64,000 nt of DNA, taken from assembly GCF_019890635.1 (NCBI RefSeq), contig NZ_JAIOAB010000032.1, forward strand, positions 1 through 64,000. Reading direction: 5' to 3'. Made by a program: the position numbers and the translations under genes. The notes below the pieces were generated by a model. It was not told where the DNA came from, did not search any database, and worked only from the letters and a program-made list of their open reading frames with translations. This stretch comes from Streptomyces sennicomposti (GTDB taxonomy: Bacteria; Actinomycetota; Actinomycetes; Streptomycetales; Streptomycetaceae). Below are positions 7,784 to 15,319 of this stretch, in pieces (position 1 is the stretch's first letter; every line of letters begins with the position of its first letter).

Positions 7784-9153
7784 GACGCCACCCGCCGCTC
7801 GCGCGCCTCGTCCGGGTGGTCGAGGCCGAGGTGGTCGCGCAGGGTCGTGCCCTCGTAGTCGGCGCGGAAGACGCCCTGTTCCTGCAGGAGCGGGACGACC
7901 TTGTCGGCGAACGGGTCGAGGCCGCCGGGGGTGATGTGCGGGACGAGGATGAACCCGTCGGAGACGTCGCCCTGGACGAACTCGTTGATGGTCTTGGCGA
8001 CGGTGGCGGGCGAGCCGACGAAGGTCTGCCGGTTGCCGGTGTGGATGACCAGGTCGCGGATGGACCAGTTGTTGGCGGCGGCCAGTTCGCGCCACTCCCG
8101 GGCGGTGGCCAGCGGGTCCCGGTACATGCGGACCTGGGCGCGACCGCGCGCGATGTGGTCCTCGCCGGTGTCCGGGTCGATGTCGGGCAGCGGGCCCTCC
8201 GGGTCGTACGAGGAGAGGTCCCGGTTCCAGACGAACTCCAGGTGCTTGATCGCGGTCGCGCCGCTGACCTGCTGCCGGCGCACCTCGTGGGCGAGTTCCT
8301 CGGCCTCGGCGTCGGTGTCGCCGAGCACGAACGTGGCGGCGGGCAGGATGAGCAACTGGTCGTCCCTGCGGCCGTACTTGGCCAGGCGGGACTTGACGTC
8401 GCGGTAGAAGGCGCGGCCGTCGTCCCAGGAGGCGTAGCGGCTGAAGATGGCGTCGGCGCCGGAGGCGGCGAACTCGCGGCCCTCCTCGGAGTCCCCGGCC
8501 TGGAAGATCACCGGCCGGCCCTGCGGCGAGCGCGGCACGTCGAACTGCCCGTGGATGTCGAACTGCGGCCCCTGGTGGACGAACGCGCCGGCCTTGGCGT
8601 CGCGCAGGAAGACTCCGGTCGCCTGGTCGGCGACGATCTCGTCCCCGTGCCAGGAGTCGAAGAGTTCGCCCGCGGTGGCCAGGAACTCCTTGGCGCGCGC
8701 GTAGCGTTCCTCCTTCGGCAGGAAGCCGCCGCGCCGGAAGTTCTCGCCGGTGAAGGCGTCCCAGGAGGTGACGACGTTCCAGGCGGAGCGGCCGCCGGAG
8801 AGGTGGTCGAGGCTGGCGAACTGGCGGGCCACCTCGTAGGGCTCGTTGAAGGTGGAGTTGATGGTGCCGGTCAGGCCGAGCCGGTCGGTGACGGCGGCCA
8901 GCGCGGCGAGGACGGTGAAGGTGTCCGGGCGGCCGACGACGTCCAAGTCGTATATTTTTCCGCCCTGTTCGCGCAGGCGCAGCCCCTCGGCGAGGAACAG
9001 GAAGTCGAACTTGGCGCGTTCGGCGGTGCGCGCGAAGTGGGCGAAGGAGCTGAACTCGATATGGCTGCCGGCGGCCGGGTCGCTCCACACGGTGGTGTTG
9101 TTGACCCCGGGGAAGTGCGCGGCCAGGTGGATCTGCTTGAGCGGCTTGCTCAT
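7780..9153 (-). CDS. NtaA/SnaA/DszA family FMN-dependent monooxygenase
   Basis: A 457-residue class C flavin monooxygenase. Diagnostic stretches are QIHLAAHFPGVNNTTVW, GTINSTFNEPYEVARQFASL, GGRSAWNVVTSWD and GRPVIFQAGDSEEG. The family includes nitrilotriacetate, dibenzothiophene-sulfone and S-succinocysteine monooxygenases and works with reduced FMN from a separate reductase. The ATG at 9153 has a GGAGGAGAG ribosome site. Bacillus operons that salvage S-modified cysteines pair a similar enzyme with an amino-acid ABC importer, as here. No flavin reductase gene is visible in the operon. Confidence 0.92.
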   Translation of the reverse strand: MSKPLKQIHLAAHFPGVNNTTVWSDPAAGSHIEFSSFAHFARTAERAKFDFLFLAEGLRLREQGGKIYDLDVVGRPDTFTVLAALAAVTDRLGLTGTINSTFNEPYEVARQFASLDHLSGGRSAWNVVTSWDAFTGENFRRGGFLPKEERYARAKEFLATAGELFDSWHGDEIVADQATGVFLRDAKAGAFVHQGPQFDIHGQFDVPRSPQGRPVIFQAGDSEEGREFAASGADAIFSRYASWDDGRAFYRDVKSRLAKYGRRDDQLLILPAATFVLGDTDAEAEELAHEVRRQQVSGATAIKHLEFVWNRDLSSYDPEGPLPDIDPDTGEDHIARGRAQVRMYRDPLATAREWRELAAANNWSIRDLVIHTGNRQTFVGSPATVAKTINEFVQGDVSDGFILVPHITPGGLDPFADKVVPLLQEQGVFRADYEGTTLRDHLGLDHPDEARERRVAS

Positions 9154-9173
9154 GGTCGTCTCTCTCCTCCGGC

Positions 9174-10379
9174 TCAGACGGTGGCGGCGTAGCGGTTGGC
9201 GGGGCGGGTCAGGCCCAGCAGGCCGCGCAGGGTGTCGGCCTCGTAGGCCTGGCGGAAGGCGCCGCGGCGCTGGAGTTCGGGCACCAGCTTCCGGCTGACG
9301 GCCGGCAGGTCGTGACCGGCGGCGGCGGGCCGCAGCCGGAACCCGGTCAGCCCGGCCTCCGCCAGCTCCTGGAGGGTGTCGGCCAGTTGCGCCGGGGTGC
9401 CGGTGAAGACCGGTGCGTCGCTGCTGTACGGCTCGCCGGCCAGCTCGTCGAGCCGGTCGCGGCGGGCGCTCGCGGTGGCGGCGTCGTCGTCCAGGAAGAC
9501 GACCAGGTCGCCGAAGACGTGCAGCGGTTCGCCGTCCCGGCCGGCCGCCTCCTGTTCGGCGCGGATCTCGGCGACGATCGCGCGGGCCTCGTCGGCGTCC
9601 TGCGGGGTGACGTAGCCGATGTCGGTCTGCCGCGCCACCAGCCGGTAGGGCACGGTGTGGTGGGCGAGGGCGCTGACGGGCGGCTGGCCCTGCGGCGGGC
9701 GGGGGGTGATGGAGGGGCCCTTGACGCTGAAGTGGCGGCCCTCGAAGTCGATGTAGTGGAGTTTGTCGCGGTCGATGAAGCGGCCGGTGGCCACGTCGCG
9801 TATCTCGGCGTCGTCCTCCCAGCTGTCCCACAGCCGGCGGACGACCTCGACGTAGTCGGCGGCCTCCTCGAAGAGTCCGGCCACCGCCTCCCGGGCGGCG
9901 GGCAGATCGTCCAGATCGATCGCCGGGACGGTGCGGCGGCCGAAGTGCGCGGCCTCGTTCGGGCGGGCGTCGACCCGGACGCGCAGTCCGGCGCGGCCGG
10001 AGCTGACGTAGTCGAGGGTGGCGATCGCCTTGGAGATGTGGAACGGCTCGGTGTGGGTGACGACGACGGTCGGCACCAGGCCGATGTGCCGGGTCAGCGG
10101 GGCGATCCGGGCGGCGGTCAGGACGGCGTCGAGCCGGCCGCGGACCTGGTCGGTGCGCTCGTCGGGTTCGAAGGGGTGGGAGGACTGCAGGCCGAGGCCG
10201 TCCTCGAAGGTCACGAAGTCGAGCAGGCCGCGCTCGGCCTCGGCGACCAGAGCGGCCCAGTATCCGGCGGTGAACAGCTCGCGGGGTCGGGAGACCGGCT
10301 CCCGCCAGGCGGCCGGGTGCCAGCCGGCGCCGTCGAGGGCCACGGCGAGGTGGAGGGGTGCGGAAGGGGTGGAGGACAC
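9174..10379 (-). CDS. LLM-class flavin-dependent oxidoreductase (NtaA-like)
   Basis: A 401-residue luciferase-family monooxygenase with VALDGAGWHPAAWREP near the N-terminus, IGLVPTVVVTHTEPFHISKA in the middle and FHIS-type active-site context. The GTG at 10379 matches the start of the fold; the upstream AGGAAGGAAG is a reasonable ribosome site. It lies 20 nt before the next monooxygenase and 42 nt after the binding-protein gene, all co-oriented, so it is the first enzyme gene of the operon. The exact substrate is not deducible. Confidence 0.89.
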   Translation of the reverse strand: MSSTPSAPLHLAVALDGAGWHPAAWREPVSRPRELFTAGYWAALVAEAERGLLDFVTFEDGLGLQSSHPFEPDERTDQVRGRLDAVLTAARIAPLTRHIGLVPTVVVTHTEPFHISKAIATLDYVSSGRAGLRVRVDARPNEAAHFGRRTVPAIDLDDLPAAREAVAGLFEEAADYVEVVRRLWDSWEDDAEIRDVATGRFIDRDKLHYIDFEGRHFSVKGPSITPRPPQGQPPVSALAHHTVPYRLVARQTDIGYVTPQDADEARAIVAEIRAEQEAAGRDGEPLHVFGDLVVFLDDDAATASARRDRLDELAGEPYSSDAPVFTGTPAQLADTLQELAEAGLTGFRLRPAAAGHDLPAVSRKLVPELQRRGAFRQAYEADTLRGLLGLTRPANRYAATV

Positions 10380-10421
10380 GGGTGGGTTCTTCCTTCCTAC
10401 GGGATCGGGGGGCGCGCCGGG

Positions 10422-11447
10422 TCAGGAGTTGTCGAGCGGCAGGCCGGGCGGGTTGATCTGCGACTTGGCGACGGCCTCGTTGGAGAGGTTCCAGGCGGCG
10501 AGCCACTTGGCGTACGTACCGTCGTCGATCAGGTGGTTGATGGCGTCGGCGACCGGTTTGGCCAGGCCGCTGTCCTTCTTCGCGGTGGCCGCGATCAGGC
10601 CCTGGAGCGAGGCGCCGGCCCCGGAGAACGTGCCGGCGGTGCGGGTGGCGCGCGGCGTGTTCGCGACCTGCCGGGTGTGGTAGGCGATGCCGGGGTTGGG
10701 GCCGAAGTAGAGGTCGATCTTGCCGCTGGCCAGGGCGAGGTAGATGCTGTTGGAGTCCTGGTAGTACTTGACGGTGAGCTTCTTGCCCTCCTTGGCGAGC
10801 TTCGCCTTCCACTCCAGCAGGATCTTCTCCTGGTTGGTTCCGGAGCCGACGGCGACGGTGCGGCCGGCGAGGTTCTCGTAGTCGCCGCCGAAGTTCCAGG
10901 TGCTCTTCTTGGGCGCCTCGAAGGCGAGGTTGTCCTGCCGGTAGGAGGCGAACTCGTACTTCTTCTTGCGCTCCTCGGTGTCGGTGACGTTGGAGAAGGC
11001 GACGTCGACCTTGCCGCTGTCGACGCCGACGAAGAGGTTCTCCCAGGTGGAGTTGCGCAGTTCGGGCTCAAGGCCGAGGGTGGCCGCGACGAGGCGGCCG
11101 AGGTCGGGTTCGGCGCCGGTGAGGGTCTTCTGGTCGCTGCCCACGTAGGCCAGCGGCGGGAAGCCCGCCGGCAGCGCGCCGACGCCGATGACGAGCTTGC
11201 CGCTCTTGCGTACGGCGGCGGGCAGTTCGGCGTTGAGGGACTTCACCTCGGACGCCTTGAGGGTGGTCTGCTGTGCGGCGCCGTTGGACAGCTGCCCCAC
11301 GGTGACCGTGCCGTCCGCGGCGCTTCCGGCGGTGGTGGCCGCGTCGCTGTCGCCGCCGCAGGCGGTGAGGGACAGGGCGAGGGAGGCGACGGCGGCGGTG
11401 GCGGCGAGGTGGCGCGGGAACCGGCTGGGGAGGCGGGAGGCGGGCAT
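10422..11447 (-). CDS. ABC transporter substrate-binding lipoprotein (family 3, polar amino acid type)
   Basis: A 341-residue lipoprotein with a basic N-terminus, hydrophobic segment and lipobox SLTAC, Cys30 being the lipidated residue. The mature part has the family 3 pattern: KLVIGVGALPAGFPPLAYVG, GAEPDLGRLVAATLG, VDVAFSNVTDTEERKKKYEF and SGKIDLYFGPNPG. It binds solute outside the membrane and delivers it to the permease encoded upstream. Family 3 proteins bind amino acids, including cystine and S-substituted cysteines. The sulfur leader peptide and the monooxygenases make an S-amino acid the favoured ligand, by inference. Confidence 0.92.
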   Translation of the reverse strand: MPASRLPSRFPRHLAATAAVASLALSLTACGGDSDAATTAGSAADGTVTVGQLSNGAAQQTTLKASEVKSLNAELPAAVRKSGKLVIGVGALPAGFPPLAYVGSDQKTLTGAEPDLGRLVAATLGLEPELRNSTWENLFVGVDSGKVDVAFSNVTDTEERKKKYEFASYRQDNLAFEAPKKSTWNFGGDYENLAGRTVAVGSGTNQEKILLEWKAKLAKEGKKLTVKYYQDSNSIYLALASGKIDLYFGPNPGIAYHTRQVANTPRATRTAGTFSGAGASLQGLIAATAKKDSGLAKPVADAINHLIDDGTYAKWLAAWNLSNEAVAKSQINPPGLPLDNS

Positions 11448-11531
11448 GGCTGTCCTTGTCGGGGTGTGGCGATGAGGCGTGGGGGGCGCGGCCCGGCGGG
11501 CCGCGGTGGGGATGTCGGCGGAGGGCGGAGG

Positions 11532-12335
11532 TCAGAGGACCTTGCTCAGGAAGTCCCTGGTGCGCGGGTGGCTCGGGTGGTCCAGCACCTGGGCGGGCGG
11601 CCCCTGTTCGACGATGCGTCCGCCGTCGAGGAAGACGATCCGGTCGGCGACCTCGCGGGCGAAGCCGATCTCGTGGGTGACGATGACGAGGGTGGTGCCG
11701 CCGGCCGCCAGGTCCTTGATGACGGACAGCACCTCGCCGACGAGTTCGGGGTCGAGGGCGGAGGTCGGCTCGTCGAAGAGGATCACGCCGGGGCGCAGCG
11801 CGAGGGCGCGGGCGATGGCGACGCGCTGCTGCTGGCCGCCGGACAGCTGCCTGGGATAGGCGCCGGTGCGGTCGCCGAGTCCGACGCGGTGCAGCAGGTT
11901 CCGGGCGAGTTCGCGGGCCTCGCCCCGGCCGAGACGGCCGGTGGCGACGGGCGCGGCGGCGACGTTGTCGAGGGCGGTCAGGTGCGGGAAGAGGTTGAAG
12001 TTCTGGAAGACGAAGCCGATGCGGCTGCGCTGGGCGAGGATGACCCGCTCGCTCAGCTCCTTCAGCCGCTTGCCGTTGCGGCGTACGCCGATGGGCTCGC
12101 CGCCCACGCTGACATGGCCGGCCTCGGGCTTCTCCAGGTGGTTGATCACCCGCAGCAGGGTGGACTTGCCGGAGCCGGACGGGCCGAGGACGACGGTGAC
12201 CTCGCCGGGCCGGATCGTCAGGTCGATGCCGTTGAGCACCCGGTGGGCGCCGTACCACTTGTGCACGTCGTGCACTTCGACGGCGGCCGGGGCGCTCCGG
12301 TCGCTGTCCGCGGGAATCTGGACGTCGGTGCTCAT
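11532..12335 (-). CDS. amino-acid-type ABC transporter ATP-binding protein
   Basis: A 267-residue ATPase with Walker A GPSGSGKST (51-59), Q-loop FVFQNFNLFPHLTALDN, signature LSGGQQQRVAIARAL, Walker B VILFDEPTSALDPE and the H-loop THEIGF. The NLFPHLTAL form is typical of GlnQ/HisP-like polar amino acid importers. Its ATG at 12335 overlaps the permease stop in ATGA, showing translational coupling. It energises uptake with the permease and binding protein of the same operon. Confidence 0.95.
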   Translation of the reverse strand: MSTDVQIPADSDRSAPAAVEVHDVHKWYGAHRVLNGIDLTIRPGEVTVVLGPSGSGKSTLLRVINHLEKPEAGHVSVGGEPIGVRRNGKRLKELSERVILAQRSRIGFVFQNFNLFPHLTALDNVAAAPVATGRLGRGEARELARNLLHRVGLGDRTGAYPRQLSGGQQQRVAIARALALRPGVILFDEPTSALDPELVGEVLSVIKDLAAGGTTLVIVTHEIGFAREVADRIVFLDGGRIVEQGPPAQVLDHPSHPRTRDFLSKVL

Positions 12336-13351
12336 ATCGCGGCCTCGCTGCGCAGGCGGGTGCGCGCCGTGGTGAGGGCGGTCCGCAGTCTCTGCAGGGG
12401 GGTGGGCGGCAGGGTGCGGGTGGCGCCGCGGGCGTAGTGGCGCTCGACGTAGAACTGGGCGACGGAGAAGAGACTGGTCAGGATCAGGTACCAGACGGTG
12501 ACCACCAGCAGCAGCGGCACGATGTCGCCGGGGTAGGTGGAGCCCATGGTCTGGGCGGTGCCGAACAGGTCGAGCAGGGAGACGTAGAAGACGAGCGAGG
12601 TGGCCTTGACCAGGCCGATGAGCTGGTTGACGTAGTTGGGCACGATGGAGCGCAGGGCCTGCGGGAGGACGATCCGGGTGAAGCGGTAGCCGCGGGGCAG
12701 GCCGAGGGCGGCGGCGGCCTCGTGCTGGCCCTGGTCGACGGAGAGGACGCCGCCGCGGACGACCTCGGCTGCGTAGGCGGCCTCGTTGAGGCTGAGTCCG
12801 ACGACGGCGACGACCATGTCGGTGGCCAGGCGGGACTCGTCGAAGCGGAAGAAGGCCGGGCCGAAGGGGACGCCGACGCTGAGGGTCTGGTAGAGCGCGG
12901 AGAAGTTGTAGAGGAAGATCAGGACGACGATCAGCGGGATGGAGCGGAACGCCCACACGTACAGCCAGCCGACCGCGCGCAGGACGGGGCTGCGGGAGAG
13001 CCGGGCCAGCGCGAGCAGTACGCCGCCGAGCAGGCCGAGCACGGCGCTGAGGGCGGTGACCTCCAGGGTGACGAGGAGGCCGTCGAGGATGGTCGGGCGG
13101 GTGAACCAGTAGGCGAAGCGGTCCCACTGGTAGAACTTGTTGGTCGCCAGCCCGTGGACGAACTGGGCGGCCAGGACGAGGACGACGGCGGTGGCGATCC
13201 ACCGGCCGGGCCGGCGCAGCGGCTGGACGCGCTGGGCGTGCGCGGGGCGGGCGGGTTCGCCGGCGGCGAGGCCGGTGGCGGCCCCGGCGGACGGATCGGG
13301 GATCTTGGCTGCGGCGTCGAGGGACACGACGGCCCCCGGGGGTTCACTCAT
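12332..13351 (-). CDS. amino-acid-type ABC transporter permease
   Basis: A 339-residue HisM-type permease with a 55-residue cytoplasmic N-terminal extension and about five to six membrane segments. The EAA loop is ALGLPRGYRFTRIVLPQALR, and NEAAYAAEVVRGG is typical of the polar amino acid group. The ATG at 13351 fits; the open frame runs on to 13696 but that upstream part is low-complexity and lies in the leader region. It is the first structural gene after the leader peptide at 13537-13680. A single permease gene suggests a homodimer channel. Confidence 0.93.
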   Translation of the reverse strand: MSEPPGAVVSLDAAAKIPDPSAGAATGLAAGEPARPAHAQRVQPLRRPGRWIATAVVLVLAAQFVHGLATNKFYQWDRFAYWFTRPTILDGLLVTLEVTALSAVLGLLGGVLLALARLSRSPVLRAVGWLYVWAFRSIPLIVVLIFLYNFSALYQTLSVGVPFGPAFFRFDESRLATDMVVAVVGLSLNEAAYAAEVVRGGVLSVDQGQHEAAAALGLPRGYRFTRIVLPQALRSIVPNYVNQLIGLVKATSLVFYVSLLDLFGTAQTMGSTYPGDIVPLLLVVTVWYLILTSLFSVAQFYVERHYARGATRTLPPTPLQRLRTALTTARTRLRSEAAI

Positions 13352-13536
13352 GGCGGCTCCAGCGGAGTCGGGGACCCGGGACCCGTCGTGGTGGGGCGGC
13401 CCACGGCACCGCGGAAACGGGGAAACGTTTCGCGGACGGGGCGGCGCGCCAGGGACGTACGGGACCGGGGGCTGGGCGGACAACGGCACACCGCTCGGGC
13501 GGTGTTCGTCGGGGAGCCGGGGGCTGCGGTGGGTCG

Positions 13537-13680
13537 TCAGCCCCGGCTGCGGCCGGACGCCGTACACAGGGCGCTGTTGACCCGGAGCAGGTCGACGGCG
13601 CGGTTGGCGACGAGGAGCTGGGCGGCGGGGGGTACGCAGCCCTGGGGGCGGCGCGGGGCCGTCCGGGGAGCTGCGTACAT
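13537..13680 (-). CDS. putative Cys-containing attenuator leader peptide of the importer/monooxygenase operon
   Basis: A 47-codon frame ending AVDLLRVNSALCTASGRSRG, which fits the actinobacterial leader-peptide core (H/A)-V-D-L-x-R-V-x-S-A-x-C found ahead of sulfur genes. The start ATG at 13680 follows AGGTGACGGAC. It ends 185 nt before the permease start. In this class, translation of the terminal Cys codons is thought to control read-through into downstream sulfur-scavenging genes. Too short to confirm by homology alone, but two further matches occur in this window. Confidence 0.72.
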   Translation of the reverse strand: MYAAPRTAPRRPQGCVPPAAQLLVANRAVDLLRVNSALCTASGRSRG

Positions 13681-13899
13681 GTCCGTCACCTGTCACCGTT
13701 CCGGCCCCGTGGGGCCCTCGCGCTTACCGAATCGTCGTCCGGTCCGGTCGTCACCTGGGGCACCCCACCGCGGCGCGAGGGTTGCCGGTCAGCGAGCCAG
13801 GGCTTGTCGCTGACGCTCATGACCGTTCTGGCGTAAGTAAGTCAGGCGTCCCCGCCGAAGTCAACGGTCGTCCACCTGATGGAACGCCCGATGAGACGA

Positions 13900-14781
13900 T
13901 CAGGGCCGGTGGGCGCGTCGGGCGGCGTCGGCGTGGGCGTCCCAGTCCAGGATCTGGACGGCCGAGCCGGCGGCCTCCAGGCCCCGGCAGCCGGCGTGGT
14001 GCCGGCGGGCGATGCCGTCGAGGTCGAGGTGGGCGCCGAAGGCGGGGTGGGCGGTGAGCCGGCGGGCGTGCGCCCACAGGGCCGGGTGGTCGGCGACGCG
14101 GTGCACGGCGCGGGCGTCGAGGTGATGGCGGTGCACGGTGTCGAGCTGGACCAGCGCCACCCACAACACCACGTCGGCGGCGGTGAGTTGATCGCCCGTC
14201 ACATACTCGTTCCCGGTGAGCAGCCGGTCCAGTTGGCCCAGTGCGCCGAGCAGTGCCGCCAGCGCCTCGGCGCGCTCTTCGGGCGCGGCGTCGGCCCGGC
14301 CGGCGCGCTGCGCGGCCTCGTCGACGTCCTGCGCGCACAGCCGCTCGACGGCGCGGATGCCGGCCGCCGCGGCGGTCGGGTAGAGGGCGGCCCGGCCGTC
14401 GCCGAAGTGCTCGTCCAGGTCGCGCATGATGTCGGGGGCGTGGGTGCTGACGATCCGGCCGGACCAGTCGTCGCTGAGCACCGGCGCCAGGGCCGGCCCC
14501 TGGTAGCGGTGGGCGCTCGCCTCGTACAGCGGGCGCAGTGCCGTGTGCCCGCCGGGACAGTCGGGGACGGCGGGCAGGAGGGTCACCGGACAGGTGTCGC
14601 CGATGCCGAGCAGGCTGTGCGTGACGGCGATGGCCAGCCCCTGCGGGCAGGCGGTGGACAGATGGAGGCGGTAGCGGCGCGGCACGGCGTAGTGGCCGCT
14701 GCGCGGGTCCCGGCCGATACGGCCCCGGAAGGCGGGGGCGGTCCGGGCGACGGGGTGGGCGGCCTGCGGTGTGACGGACAT
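13900..14781 (-). CDS. glutathione S-transferase xi-class-like protein (thiol-hydroquinone reductase family)
   Basis: A 293-residue homologue of YqjG/ECM4 proteins, which remove a thiol from thiol-hydroquinone conjugates. Matching blocks are RYRLHLSTACPQGLA (Cys45 is the candidate catalytic Cys; the usual motif is CPWAHR), SAHRYQGPALAPVLSD, GRIVSTHAPDIMRDLDEHFG and the C-terminal helical GDQLTAADVVLWVALVQLD. The replaced WAHR suggests a divergent active site. Actinomycetes use mycothiol, so the partner thiol may differ. ATG at 14781 follows GGGGAGACCC. A leader peptide at 14883-15053 precedes it, linking expression to cysteine supply. Confidence 0.83.
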   Translation of the reverse strand: MSVTPQAAHPVARTAPAFRGRIGRDPRSGHYAVPRRYRLHLSTACPQGLAIAVTHSLLGIGDTCPVTLLPAVPDCPGGHTALRPLYEASAHRYQGPALAPVLSDDWSGRIVSTHAPDIMRDLDEHFGDGRAALYPTAAAAGIRAVERLCAQDVDEAAQRAGRADAAPEERAEALAALLGALGQLDRLLTGNEYVTGDQLTAADVVLWVALVQLDTVHRHHLDARAVHRVADHPALWAHARRLTAHPAFGAHLDLDGIARRHHAGCRGLEAAGSAVQILDWDAHADAARRAHRP

Positions 14782-14882
14782 GGGTCTCCCCGGGTACGGG
14801 CGCGCGGACGCGCGCGCTGCGGAAGCGATGACGGAGTCGTGACGGCCGCGGCGGCCGGGCCGGCGGGGGCGCCGCCCCGCGA

Positions 14883-15053
14883 TCAGCCCAGCGGGATGGC
14901 GCTGCAGACGCGCAGCAGATCGATGTGACGGCGGGAGGTGAGCAGGGGCGCGGTGCGCGGGGAGGAGATGCGCGAGGACGCGGTGCGCGGGGAGGAGGGC
15001 CGCGCCGTACGGCTGCGGCTCGCACGGCCGGTGACCGGCTCAAGGCGCCCCAT
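14883..15053 (-). CDS. putative Cys-containing attenuator leader peptide upstream of the GST-like gene
   Basis: A 56-codon frame from ATG 15053, with AGGTAGGGAATC as ribosome site, ending LLTSRRHIDLLRVCSAIPLG. The RRHIDLLRVCSA part is the canonical core of actinobacterial sulfur leader peptides. The preceding 35 residues are Ser/Arg/Pro low complexity containing the repeat SSPRTA twice, so a shorter real start is possible. It lies 101 nt before the GST-like gene on the same strand. Confidence 0.78.
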   Translation of the reverse strand: MGRLEPVTGRASRSRTARPSSPRTASSRISSPRTAPLLTSRRHIDLLRVCSAIPLG

Positions 15054-15319
15054 GATTCCCTACCTGTTCACTAGGATTCCTCACTGGAGTGTCATGCCGC
15101 CCCGGGCGCCAGTCAAGAGGAGCGCACGCCGCCGTCCGGTGGGTGAGACGGGCGCGGGGGCCCGAAGGACGGCTCCCGCAGCGGAACGACCGCAGGCGGC
15201 CCGGGGAAAGGCGCGGGGACATGGCTGGAGGCCGCGCCGGATGCTCCGACACGGCCTCTGCATCACGTCTCACTGGTCGGGACGCCGGGAGGTGCGCCTC
15301 CAGCCGCCCGCGGCCGCCG

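Noticed and set aside
13352..13696. N-terminal extension of the ABC permease
   Set aside because: Pro/Arg-rich, no similarity, overlaps the leader peptide in another frame; ATG 13351 starts the recognisable protein.
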